DNA from: Coenobita brevimanus
Lineage: Eukaryota; Arthropoda; Malacostraca; Decapoda; Coenobitidae
DNA: 64,000 nucleotides
Direction: 5' to 3'
Assembly: GCA_032717465.1 (NCBI GenBank)
Contig: CM064732.1
Location: 19,684,242 to 19,748,241, forward strand
How positions within the stretch are numbered: position 1 is the stretch's first letter; each line of letters begins with the position of its first letter. Made by a program: the position numbers and the translations under genes. Positions 47,805 through 58,047 of this stretch are shown one piece after another. The notes beneath the pieces are model-generated. The model did not search any database. It was given only the letters and a program-made list of their open reading frames with translations, and was not told the DNA's origin.

Positions 47805-49275
47805 CCAGTTGCAAGAAAGTGCCTGAAGAAGGTGGATGCATTCTTCACTGCTTATGGGTATCGAACTCGTAAGCAGCATACCTGGAACAGGAAAGCTGAT
47901 AAATCTGGGAAACTGTCTCAGACTGAACCCCAGCAACAAGGCCGTTCTCAGAATAATGGCCAAGGTCCAAAACCGCAGAGGAAGGACCAGGGGGAAAACA
48001 CCCAGAAACCTGAGTGAAAGGGGTACAACAGGTACCCTAACCAGCAGCAGTATCAGCCACGCAACCGACCATCGGGACTGTCCTTTTCAGAACCAGCTCA
48101 AGTGAATAGGAGGCAGGAGGCTAACGCAGCCTTCATTCCTCAACAGTAGCACGGTGGTGTCGTCCCTAGCAGTACGGGTACTTCCCCATAGTTCACTAGT
48201 CCCACGGCGACAGTGAACACTCCGCCACAGGTGGCTAATGCTCCGTCACCCCAGACAGTGAGTACAACCCCTCAAGCATCTAATTCTCAGGGCACCATGG
48301 TTGCTGCATCATTTATTCAGCAGCCTCATGAGTGGCTGGCTGCTTCCTCCACAGGCTCTCCCACAGGTGACAGTGCCTCCCTTGTTCAGCCAGGGTTTGT
48401 GGGAGACATTCCTGTGAAGGTCCTGAGAGACAGTGGGTTCTCAGGTTGCTCTGTCAGGCAGAGTCTAGTTCAGCCTGAGCAGTACACAGGTCGACAGATC
48501 CAAGCTAACCTTATTGATGGATCAGTGGGATTGTTCCCTGAGGCACGTATCCAGGTGGCATCTCCATTTTACACTGGTACGACACTCGCAGTTGTCATGC
48601 CAGAACTCTTATTTGACCTTATCGTAGGCAATATTCCCGGTGCCAAGGATAGTTGCACGAAGATGACTCTACTCAGACTTTGGCTACAGTAACACGAGCC
48701 ATGGCTGAGGCTCTGAACTGTGTCACCCCAGTGACCATTGAATTGCCACAAGATCTGATGTGTAGCCAAGTTGTTGTTCAAGAACAACATTCTGACCCAA
48801 CACTTGCTGCCGTGCGAAGGAAGCAAAAGGGTAGAGTGATTAAGTATTCATGGGGAAGTCAAGCCAAGTTCCTTCGTAAACAAGGACAGCTGTACCGTGA
48901 GTCACGAACACCCCAAGGCGAGGTTCGACTGCAGTTCGTCGTTCCCACTAAGTACTGCCAGGCAGTGTTAGAATGGGGTCATTGTTCAGCCTCAGGAGGT
49001 CACCTGGGCAAAAGGAAAACCCAGGGCTGTATCCGTGCTGACTTTTTCTGGCCAGGGATGGGACGAGACATAGATAGTTTTGTGCGTTCCTGCAATGTGT
49101 CCTTGTACCACTAATCAGGGACATGTCCTTCCTGTGCCGTTCGAAACCACACCCGTAATCTCTGAGTCAGTTGAGAGACAGGGCAGTGGTGAAGTGGGTG
49201 CAGACCTGACGTCTCACCTGTTGGCCCCACAGGACACAGTATGTCCAGGGCCTGTACATACATATGTACCATAAG
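47805..49275 (+). pseudogene. F2 element Gag-protease-integrase-NTD, decayed copy 1
   Basis: This is a 5'-truncated copy of the protein at 52943-55291. It begins in the C-terminal part of Gag (DAFFTAYGYRTRKQ), runs through the Gln/Pro-rich region with stops near 48015, 48148 and 48190, then the protease (VLRDSGFSGCSV at about 48420), a frame break near 48655, and the integrase zinc finger (HCSASGGH near 48980 and a Cys pair degraded by a small deletion near 49100). The tail PVISESVERQ, then GADLTS, then CPGPVHTY is shared with copy 2. Thus both copies stop before the integrase core. No 5' LTR is present, as a LINE fragment lies in its place. Confidence 0.82.
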
Positions 49276-50240
49276 TTAAGGGGGAAGTTCGAGAACCCTG
49301 CAGAGACAGTCCGAGGCTGTGTATGAATTACATTGTGGTGACTCGAGCTGTGGGCGTCTCATAGGATTCCCGGAGAATGCACATTATCCACATGAGTGTT
49401 CACACCCACGGTGGGTGTTAAAATGTGACCTGCCCGAGATTTCGTAGGGATTCTCAGCTTCCTGTCATTAATCGTAAGTGTAGTGTTAGGTTAACCAGTA
49501 AACTGCTTGTTCTAAAAAATTCGTAAATTCAAGAACTGGCACATTTCCTGGTTAATAATGTTAGGTTAACTAGTAAACTGCCCTTTCTCAGAGATTTGTA
49601 AATTCAAGAACTGGCACGTTTCCTGGTTGATAAGTGTTGTCCAGTAAACTACAAGGTTCTGAGAGATTTGTAAATCCAAAGACTACGTTTCCTGGTTAAT
49701 AATAATATAAGTACTGATTGCTAGGCAGAGAGAGAGGGAAATGACACTTTTGATGCTCCACCTTGATTCCTTTTGCAGGTGCAGCTGGCGGGTGCAGCAT
49801 TATCGTGCAGAACAGCTGATCATCCCTGACGCATGCTGCTGCCTCTTCTCTTCTGCCTTGTCACCATTATTTACTATTGCATTATGTAATTTTACACGTA
49901 GGTACAATTACACCACAACTGTCACACCTACACTGTATCACATACATCACACTACATAACAATTAGTTGTTAATGTAAATGTAGCGAACTTTTCGCTCAG
50001 TTTGACCTGAATACAGGATTGTTCACCATCGTCACGGAGTTTTTCCTCAAGCTTGCTTCTATTAACGTAGATACGAGTTTTTTTTTCACTCACTGGCGAC
50101 TGTGACTTTCTCCTGTAGCAGGATAGCACACACACACCACAGTGTGAATCTTGTGTGACTGAGTTAGGATTTATATGTATGTAAATTGAAATTTTTTTTT
50201 TCCTGAAGGAAAAAAAAATTTTGATTTTGATGGGGCATAC
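49276..50240 (+). repeat. F2 copy 1 3' noncoding region with 76-bp tandem repeat
   Basis: This stretch lies between the end of the reading frame and the 3' LTR. From 49484 to about 49706 a unit of 76 bp (GTTAGGTTAACCAGTAAAC start, TTTCCTGGTTAATAAT end) occurs three times, the third diverged. The rest (49740-50240) aligns with 55800-56293 of copy 2. Just before the LTR, TGATGGGGCATAC may be the polypurine tract. Confidence 0.75.
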
Positions 50241-51298
50241 TGTCACGAGTTGGCACGATTCTCAATCTAAATAAACTCGTGACATTGAACTTTGGTGGGA
50301 AACTGCGAATTCTAGTGGAATCCCAATATGCATCACTCAGTCAACCGCCACATATTCACCCGATCGGGAGTGTTTTCAGAACCATTTTTCACTGTTTCAT
50401 AAGTGATCGTCTTTGTGGGCAACATTAGCACCTCCGCTGAGTGATTTATTGTGGGTGTGTATCGCTCACACTAAATTCGTTAGCCATTAGCAAGTGCGGC
50501 CTGCTCTCGCCTCTCTCTCTCACAATTTGAATTCAGTCAGTCGTGGATCGTCGTGAGATAAAGACTGTTGTGCTCTTGTGTGAAGCAGTGCCGTTGTTGT
50601 ACAGCGAGTTCCTGAATCTCCACCCAGTGTGAGCGAGCGAGAGGTTTAGCGTGTGTGGCAGCGTCCTTCCTCAGCAACGACGCCCAGTTCATTCCGCCTA
50701 GCCCCTTTTCTGACCAGTATTTTTCTTTCGTTTTTCCTAGGCTTAAGAGTTAGCTTTTGAGTGAGCGAATGAGTGTGTTCTCCTTATTTTGAATTCATTT
50801 TGAAACGTAACGTAAATTTATCTCCTTGTAATCAATAAATTTACTGTTCTTTTCTCTTGAGCGTAATGTAATGTAAACTTGTGTTTTATTTCTCCACATT
50901 AAGCTTATTTTAGTTATAGCTCCTAGTTCGCATAAACGCTTTGTATTATTTATAACTGGTACTTTAGGCCAGTCCTTTTTATTAACTTAAATCCGTTGTC
51001 CAACCCGGAGTTAATGCACCGGCAAGAACCTGTTTATCATTAATAGCAGATATTGATTGTTAGGGGTGGAGTCACTTTCTCCAGAGGCTAACAGTACCAA
51101 TAAACAGCACGTGTGAGTAATTAATCTCTCCTGTGTACTGTTGAGAAAGTTTATAAATTCTCGTCCTTAGAGAATCGGCGAAGTAAGCCGGATAAAGTAA
51201 TCATTACTTGATTTTCACAAGTCAGTTCTTTGTCCTGTTCTCAAGTATTATTGAATATTATTCTTTACTATTGCACATTCTTACAAAACCCCGTGACA
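50241..51298 (+). repeat. 3' LTR of F2 copy 1
   Basis: This LTR runs from TGTCACGAGTTGG to CCCCGTGACA, 1058 bp. It aligns with the F2 copy 2 LTRs but is clearly more diverged in its first third. Its ends match the family (TGTCAC and GTGACA). It belongs to the older, truncated copy 1. Confidence 0.85.
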
Positions 51299-51513
51299 CA
51301 GGTGTCACTGCTTCAGGAGGTGACTTGTGTGCTTGTCCCACATGGGAGCACTCCTAGTCTCAGCGGAATGGACGGAGCTTGGGCCTGATTGACTGCTGCC
51401 TACCTTAATAGCGCCAGGCAAGGCTGCCGCACCACCCCTGAACATCCATACTTGGCACTGTGCATTTTCCAATCTGTGTCCGCAGACGCCCCTTTAACTC
51501 AACGTACCCGTAC
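51299..51513. other. Spacer between the two F2 elements
   Basis: 215 bp with no recognised feature separate the two same-orientation F2 copies. Confidence 0.6.
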
Positions 51514-51518
51514 ATGGT

Positions 51519-52534
51519 TGTCACGAATCAAATTCCCGACATTTCCCTTTTGTGAGAAGCCACGAACTATTAGTAGAAAACTCACTGTGTATCGCTCAGT
51601 TAACCGTTCCTCTCTCCGTTTCGGGGTATACTTTTCAAAACATTCGTCACTGTTTTCAAAAGTGACCGATTTAATGCACGTCACTAAGTGCTGTACTGAG
51701 CGATACTATTGTTTCTTTATTGTTCGCCCCTGCTTGCCTCGACCATTAGAAAATGCGGCCTACTGCTCCCCCTTTGTTCCCACGACCTTGGGCAGTCCAG
51801 TTGTTGCTTTGACGGAGAGAGGTCCTGTGCTCCAGAAGTGTGAGAGGAGAGGTCAGCTAGCACCCAAGCTCCACAAGATCACAGTCTCCAGTGCTCCCAC
51901 CTTGGTGCTACAAAGCATTCATCGACTAGTATTTCCTCCTTGTATTTTTCTAGTCTTAAGAGTTTAATTAAGGTGTTTTTCCTAGGCGTAAGTATTTAGC
52001 TTTTGCGTGAGTGAGTGAGTGCGATCTCATTAATTTGATTTTGAAATGTAACGTTAAATTTATTTTTGTAATCAATAAATTTAACAGTTCTTTTTCTTGA
52101 GCTTAATGTAATGTAAACTCTTGTTTCATTTCTCCAATTAAGCTTATTTCCCACATAGCTCCTAGCTTGCATAGACGTTTTGCTATTCATAACTGGTACT
52201 TAGACCAGACTTGTTGTATTAACTTAAAATCCGTTGTGCCACCTAGGAGTTAAGCATCGGCAAGAACCTGATGTTAGTATTAGTTATTTATTGTCAGGGG
52301 TGAAGTAACTTTCTCCAGAGGCTAACAGTACTAATTCAGCATTTGTGAGTAATTAGTCTCTGCTGTGTACTGTTGGGAAAGTTTATAAATTCTCGTTCTT
52401 AGAGAATCGTTGCTTGATTTAGCAAGACAATCATTGTCCCTGCTCTCCAATATTATTGAATTTTATTATCAATTAAAATAATATTTAAGCATTTATTTTT
52501 AAAAATACCGTGATATTATAAAAACCCCGTGACA
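51519..52534 (+). repeat. 5' LTR of F2 copy 2
   Basis: This 1016-bp LTR starts TGTCACGAATC and ends CCCCGTGACA. The perfect 5-bp TSD lies immediately outside it. Several AATAAA-like and poly(T) stretches are present (for example near 52072), but I did not assign promoter or poly(A) sites. Confidence 0.94.
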
Positions 52535-52535
52535 A

Positions 52536-52554
52536 TTGGCAACCTCATTCCAGG
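52536..52554 (+). promoter_or_regulatory. Primer-binding site of F2
   Basis: TTGGCAACCTCATTCCAGG starts two bases inside the 5' LTR. The Gmr1-like element has TTGGCGACCTC and then CCAGGATATT in the same place, so both families probably use the same or a related tRNA. Confidence 0.7.
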
Positions 52555-52942
52555 ATATTAACTCCTAGCTCTAAAGCTATTCACGAGATAGTACTCACTC
52601 GTTCATATTTAGGAATTTATCATTAAAGTTTATAGGCACAAGCTTACTGGTGGTTACCGTTGATTTAGCAAGTGAATTTTTGCTTTATTAATCAATAGAG
52701 TACTTAACTCTAGTTTATTCTTGGTAATGCCAGACGATTTTATTCGCTCCTGGGAAGTCGCCGTACCCATTGTGTTTATTATTGAGTCTTCCCAGTCATT
52801 TACATTTTTGATTTATTCTTTGCCAGTTAACTAGATAAGACTGGTCACCATTAGCTTGTGTTTGTATTCTTTATTTGTGTTATTAGCATTCGTTTTGCGA
52901 AGCAGTCAGTACTCAGTTTCGTTTGCTTAATAAATTAGCGCC
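52555..52942 (+). other. F2 leader between PBS and Gag
   Basis: This noncoding leader is about 390 bp and AT-rich, with no frame of note. It would hold any packaging signal, though none can be read. Confidence 0.6.
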
Positions 52943-55291
52943 ATGGCAGCCAGTGCTTATGTACAGGAAGCCAAAGATATGGGTCTCACTGACCCAGAGA
53001 AAATACAGAGTTACGTTCTCTCACGGTTTAATTACGAGCAAGAACGTGAGAAAGATGCTCGTGAAGAGCGTAGAATCCAACGCGAACACGAGCGAGAAGA
53101 GCGCAAATACAAGCGAGAACAGCGTGAGGAACGCGAAAAGGAGCGCGAACACGAGCAGAAAAAACGCGAACTCGAGCTAGTACAAGAGCGAGAACAGCGC
53201 GAATACGAGCGTGAACAACGCGAGACAGAACGAGAGCACGAACGTGCCGAGCGAGAAGCACGTGAAAAACACGAATATGAAATGATGAAGCTCAAGCGAG
53301 ATTCCTTGGCTTCAGACACGTCTGGTGCAGTTGGTCCAAGCTCCACGAGCGTTCTCCCTGCACATGTCCTGGCGACCTCACGCATCAAGCTTCCTTCATA
53401 CAAGGAAAGCGAGCGAATCGAGCCGTACATAGCTCGTTTTGAGGACATGGCAGACATGTATCAACTGGATGAGGCAGCTAAGCGGATCCAATTTCTTAGT
53501 TTATTTGAGGGCCCTGCCCTCGATATTCTCCACAGAATTCGTGGAGACAATCTCACATACGAGATGATGAAAGCTGCACTCATTAAGGCGTATGGTCTCA
53601 CAGTAGACGACGCCAAAGTTCAGTTCATGCGAGCTCGTCTCCAAGACAAGGAGACAGCTGTTCAGTTCCTTGATCGTCTCACAGCTTACTTAAATGAGTG
53701 GATGGAGAAAGATGAAACTCCTTCCACGCGTGAGGGGATAATTGACCTTGTGCTGCGTACACAGCTAGAGAGGTCGTGGCCTTCTGAGCTCATAGCACAG
53801 CTTAAGATCTGCCAGGTGAAAGTTGCCAGCCAAATGGCAGAGAAGGCTGACGCATTCTTTACTGCATACGGGTATCAAACTCGTAAGCAAAACACCTGGA
53901 ACAGAAAACCTGATAAGTCTGGGAAGCAGTCTCAGACTGAACCCCAGCAACAAGGCCGTTCTCAGAATAATGGCCAAGGTCCAAAACCGCAGTGGAAGGA
54001 CCAGGGGCAAAACACTCAGAAACCTGAGTGGAAGAGGTACAACAAGTACCCTAACCAGCAGCAGTATCAGCCACGCAACCGATCGTCGGGACAAACTTTT
54101 TCACCACCAGCTCAAAAGAGGCAGGAAGCGAATGCAGCCTTCATTCCTCAGCAGCAGCACGGTGGTCACGTCCCTACCAGTATGGGTACTCCCCCACAGT
54201 TCACTAGTCCCACAGTGACAGTGAACCCCCCTCCACAGAATGCCAATGTTCCATCTTCCCATGCAGTGAGTGCAAACCCTCAAGTATATAACTCTCAAGG
54301 CACAATGTTTGCCGCATCAATTCAGCAGCCTCATGAGTGGCTAGCTGCTTCCTCCACAGGCCCTCCCACAGGTGACAGTACCTTCCTTGTTCAGCCAGGG
54401 TTTGTGGGAGACATTCCTGTGAAGGTCCTGAGAGATAATGGTTCCTCAGGTTGCTCTGTCAAGCAGAGTTTAGTTCGGCCTGAGCAGTATACAGGTCGAC
54501 AGATCCATGCAAACCTTATTGATGGATCAGTGAGATTGTTCGCTGAGGCATGTATCCAGGTGGCATCTCCATTTTATACTGGTACGACACTCGCAGTTGT
54601 CATGCCAGAGCCTCTATTTGACCTTATAGTAGGCAATATTCAAGGAGTCAAGGATAGTTGCTCCGATGATGACGCTACTCAGACTTCGGCTGCTGCGGTA
54701 ACACGAGCCACGGCTGAGGCTCCAGACTGTGTCACCCCAGTGATCATTGAATCGCCGCAAGATCTGATGTGTTGTCAACTTGTTGTGCAAGAACAACATT
54801 CTGACCCGACACTTGCTGCCGTGCGGAACAAACAAAAGGGTCGAGTGATTAAGTATTCACGGGGAGGTCGAGCCAAGTTCCTTTGCAAACAAGGACGGCT
54901 CTACCGTGAGTCACGAACACCCGAGGGCGAGGTTCGACTGCAGTTTGTCGTTCCCGCCAAGTACCGCCTAGCAGTGTTACAATGGGGTCATTGTTCAGCC
55001 TCAGGAGGTCACATGGGCAAAAGGAAGACCCAGGGCCGTATCCGAGCTGACTTTTTCTGGCCAGGGATGGGACGAGACATAGATAGTTTTGTCCGTTCCT
55101 GCAGTGTGTGTCAAAGTAACACCACTAATCAGGGACATGTCCTTCCTGTGCCATTTGTAACCACACCTGTAATCTCTGAGTCAGTTGAGAGACAGGATAG
55201 TTGTGATGTGGGTGCAGACCTGACGTCTCGCCCATTGGCCCCACAGGACACATTATGTCCAGGGCCTGTACATACATATTATGTACTGTAG
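52943..55291 (+). CDS. F2 Gag-protease-integrase zinc finger protein, no RT
   Basis: 782 codons are open from the ATG at 52943. Residues 30-120 are a highly charged Glu/Arg/Lys helix. A Gypsy-type capsid follows at about 145-290 (SRIKLPSYKESERIEPYIAR start). Residues 315-475 are Gln/Asn/Pro-rich with no CCHC zinc knuckle. The protease core is VLRDNGSSGCSV: D498-N499-G500 where DTG or DSG is normal, so protease activity is doubtful. There is no RT. The integrase N-terminal zinc finger follows directly (H683, H690, C720, C723, with DFFWPGMGRDID between). The protein then ends after PVISESVERQ and GADLTSR, just where the first catalytic Asp of the integrase core should begin. Copy 1 stops at the same place, so the deletion is a family trait. 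Likely role: structural Gag for a parasite of other LTR elements. Confidence 0.9.
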   Translation: MAASAYVQEAKDMGLTDPEKIQSYVLSRFNYEQEREKDAREERRIQREHEREERKYKREQREEREKEREHEQKKRELELVQEREQREYEREQRETEREHERAEREAREKHEYEMMKLKRDSLASDTSGAVGPSSTSVLPAHVLATSRIKLPSYKESERIEPYIARFEDMADMYQLDEAAKRIQFLSLFEGPALDILHRIRGDNLTYEMMKAALIKAYGLTVDDAKVQFMRARLQDKETAVQFLDRLTAYLNEWMEKDETPSTREGIIDLVLRTQLERSWPSELIAQLKICQVKVASQMAEKADAFFTAYGYQTRKQNTWNRKPDKSGKQSQTEPQQQGRSQNNGQGPKPQWKDQGQNTQKPEWKRYNKYPNQQQYQPRNRSSGQTFSPPAQKRQEANAAFIPQQQHGGHVPTSMGTPPQFTSPTVTVNPPPQNANVPSSHAVSANPQVYNSQGTMFAASIQQPHEWLAASSTGPPTGDSTFLVQPGFVGDIPVKVLRDNGSSGCSVKQSLVRPEQYTGRQIHANLIDGSVRLFAEACIQVASPFYTGTTLAVVMPEPLFDLIVGNIQGVKDSCSDDDATQTSAAAVTRATAEAPDCVTPVIIESPQDLMCCQLVVQEQHSDPTLAAVRNKQKGRVIKYSRGGRAKFLCKQGRLYRESRTPEGEVRLQFVVPAKYRLAVLQWGHCSASGGHMGKRKTQGRIRADFFWPGMGRDIDSFVRSCSVCQSNTTNQGHVLPVPFVTTPVISESVERQDSCDVGADLTSRPLAPQDTLCPGPVHTYYVL

Positions 55292-55727
55292 GTTAAGGGG
55301 GAAGTTCGAGAGAGAACTCCGCAGAGGCAACTTGAGGCTATGGAAGACCCGAGTTTGCACAAGGATTCTCAGCTTCCCGGTACTAATATAAGTACTGTAA
55401 GTTAAGGGGGAAGTTCGAGAGAGAACTCCGCAGAGGCGACTTGAGGCTATGGAAGACCCAAGTTTGCACAAGGATTCTCAGCTCCCCGATACTAATATAA
55501 GTACTGTAGGTTAAGGGGGAAGTTTGAGAGAGAACTCCGCAGAGGCGACTCGAGGCTATGGAAGACCCGAGTTTGCGCAAGGATTCTCAGCTTCCCGATA
55601 TTAATATAAGTAATGTAGGTTAGGGCACAGGTTGAGGACCCGTGTGCAGTTCGAGGCTATGGAAGACCCGAGTTTGCACAGGGATTCTCAACTTGCCGAC
55701 CATAATCGTGTGCTATAATTAATGGCG
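55292..55727 (+). repeat. 109-bp tandem repeat array in F2 3' region
   Basis: A unit starting GTTAAGGGGGAAGTTCGAG and containing GGCTATGGAAGACCC begins at 55292, 55401 and 55510 with an exact 109-bp period. A fourth, diverged unit starts at 55619. The first unit overlaps the end of the reading frame. Copy 1 has one diverged unit here and a different 76-bp array instead. Confidence 0.92.
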
Positions 55728-56293
55728 ACCTCAACTGTATGTCGTAGCACTGACTGCTAGGCAGAGAGAGTAATTGTAACATAATAAAATTGTGTCTTAT
55801 TGACACTTTGGATGCTCCACCTCAATTAATTTTGCAGGTACAGCAATGGGCGTAGCAGTTTTGCTGTGCGGGCCAGCTGACCGTCTGCCGCACGCTGCCG
55901 CCTTTTCTCCTCTGCCTTCGTCGTCGCCATATTATTTACTGTGTCATTTTACACGTAGGTACAGTTACACTACAACTGTCACACCTACACCGTGTATTAC
56001 ATACACCACGCTACACAACAATTAGTTGTCAGTGTAAATGTGGCGAATTTTCGCTCAGTTTGACCTGAGTACAGGATTTTCACCGTCGTCACGGAGTTTT
56101 TCCCTCAAGCTTGCTTCTATTAATGTAAATATGAGGTTTTTTCGCTCACTGGCGACTGTGACTTTCTCCTGTAGCAGGATAGCACACACACCACAGTGTG
56201 AATCTTGTGTGACTGAGTTAGGATGTGTACATATATATATATATCCACAAATTTTTTCCCATAAGGAAAAAATTTAATTTTGTAGGGGCGTAA
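55728..56293 (+). other. F2 3' noncoding region and polypurine-like site
   Basis: It aligns with 49720-50240 of copy 1. A short inverted pair, AAATTTTTTCCC and GGGAAAAAATTT-like bases near 56249-56277, precedes GTAGGGGCG next to the 3' LTR, which may be the polypurine tract although it contains a C. Confidence 0.6.
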
Positions 56294-57307
56294 TGTCACG
56301 AATCAAATTCGCGACATTTCCCTTTTGTGAGAAGCCACGAACTATTAGTGGAAAACTCACTGTGTATCGCTCAGTTAACTGTTTCTCTCTCCATTTCGGG
56401 GTATACTTTTCAAAACATTCGTCACTGTTTTCAAAAGTGACCGATTTAATGCACGTCACTAAGTGCTGTACTGAGCGATACTATTGTTTCTTTATTGTTC
56501 GCCCCTGCTTGCCTCGACCGTTAGAAAATGCGGCCTACTGCTCCCCCTTTGTTCCCACGACTTGGGCAGTCCAGTTGTTGCTTTGACGGAGAGAGGTCCT
56601 GTGCTCCAGAAGTGTGAGAGGAGAGGTCAGCTAGCACCCAAGCTCCACAAGATCACAGTCTCCAGTGCTCCCACCTTGGTGCTACAAAGCATTCATCGAC
56701 TAGTATTTCCTCCTTGTATTTTTCTAGTCTTAAGAGTTTAATTAAGGTGTTTTTCCTAGGCGTAAGTATTTAGCTTTTGCGTGAGTGAGTGAGTGCGATC
56801 TCATTAATTTGATTTTGAATTGTAACGTTAAATTTATTTTTGTAATCAGTAAATTTAACAGTTCTTTTTCTTGAGCTTAATGTAATGTAAACTCTTGTTT
56901 CATTTCTCCAATTAAGCTTATTTCCCACATAGCTCCTAGCTTGCATAGACGTTTTGCTATTCATAACTGGTACTTAGACCAGACTTGTTGTATTAACTTA
57001 AAATCCGTTGTGCCACCTAGGAGTTAAGCATCGGCAAGTACCTGATGTTAGTATTAGTTATTTATTGTCAGGGGTGAAGTAACTTTCTCCAGAGGCTAAC
57101 AGTACTAATTCAGCATTTGTGAGTAATTAGTCTCTGCTGTGTACTGTTGGGAAAGTTTATAAATTCTCGTTCTTAGAGAATCGTTGCTTGATTCAGCAAG
57201 ACAGTCATTGTCCCTGCTCTCCAATATTATTGAATATTATTATCAATTAAAATAATATTTAAGCATTCATTTTAAAAACACAGAGATATTATAAAAACCC
57301 CGTGACA
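56294..57307 (+). repeat. 3' LTR of F2 copy 2
   Basis: This 1014-bp LTR pairs with 51519-52534. Differences are scattered substitutions plus a small cluster in the last 50 bp. The ATGGT duplication follows at once. Confidence 0.94.
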
Positions 57308-57312
57308 ATGGT

Positions 57313-57659
57313 GTCAAGCATTATTAATTTATTCGATTATTCATTTTACTTTATTACTTTCTCCTTCAGGTTATTCATACTTGTAGCTTGTAGATAAAGT
57401 ATTATAGAATGTTTCTTTTCCTTTTCAGTCATTCCTATGAAATTTCCATGTCAGTTTTTCCATGCTGCATGGTGGTTTTTCTCACTTTTTCTTACCAGTT
57501 TTAACTGGAGGGTTTGGAGGTGGGAGAAGCCTTCTTGCTTTACTATCCTTATCCTTCAGCATGTAGAGTTAGATTTCGTAGTTATAGTCTACTCTGTAAC
57601 AAACAGCCTCGAAAGGACCATAAGTTCTGTTGCTGTTTGCTTTCCTTTGTACTCCTTTG

Positions 57660-57664
<5 letters not shown>
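57313..57664. other. Unassigned DNA
   Basis: No gene or shared repeat is recognised here. Confidence 0.5.
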
Positions 57665-57704
<40 letters not shown>

Positions 57705-57721
57705 CGTTTATCTACCTACCT
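57665..57721. repeat. (CT)n with CCATCCGTTTATCTACC flank
   Basis: A CT run of about 35 bp is followed by the same CCATCCGTTTATCTACC phrase as the CT array near 45700, so the flanks are duplicated together with the microsatellite. Confidence 0.85.
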
Positions 57722-58035
57722 ATCTCGATTGGTAGAGAGGTGGCCTGCAGTCCTACTGGACCCAGGTTCAAATCCCCACTGGTGCAGGGAACAGTTTAAG
57801 GATTTGAATTTCATAGAAAGCAGACTTTACCGATCTACCAGAAGACCCGCCGACGTGTCGGAAAAATACCCCTGCAAATACTGGTATGCCAGTCCTGAAT
57901 GAGACAACCCTAGCATGTATTCAATAAGGACGGTGGGTGTTAGCGGCGAAGTGGTGACATGTGGAGGTGTGTGGTATGTAGGAGGACTACTGGGCCTTGG
58001 GAGCAGGCTGTGAAGCCTATGCCCAGAGTCGAAAA
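57722..58035 (+). mobile_element. SINE-C, tRNA-derived
   Basis: CTCGATTGGTAGAGAGGTGG, an A box, and CCAGGTTCAAATCCCC, a canonical B box, lie about 35 bp apart. The spacing and bases match a tRNA-like Pol III promoter better than any other site in the window. A non-tRNA body of about 250 bp follows, ending GAGTCGAAAAC and (ATCT)n. The rest of the sequence does not fold as a mature tRNA with a standard acceptor stem that I can confirm, so I call a SINE head and not a tRNA gene. It is the only copy in the window. Confidence 0.65.
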
Positions 58036-58047
58036 CATCTATCTATC

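Larger units (their letters stand above)
51514..57312 (+). mobile_element. F2 LTR retrotransposon, complete non-autonomous copy 2
   Basis: The element spans 51519-57307 with LTRs of 1016 and 1014 bp. ATGGT at 51514-51518 and 57308-57312 is a perfect 5-bp target-site duplication. The LTRs differ by roughly 2% by hand count. Between them are a primer-binding site, one 782-codon frame (Gag, protease, integrase zinc finger), a 109-bp tandem array and a purine-rich site. RT, RNase H and the integrase core are absent. The intact frame together with the missing enzymes points to mobilisation in trans. Confidence 0.92.

Noticed and set aside
53032..53457. 141-codon minus-strand Ser/Arg-rich frame
   Set aside because: It is the antisense shadow of the charged Glu/Arg helix of the F2 Gag.
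57722..57795. A functional tRNA gene
   Set aside because: The A and B boxes are good, but a paired acceptor stem with a proper 3' end is not evident, and the sequence continues into a SINE-like body with a repeat tail.
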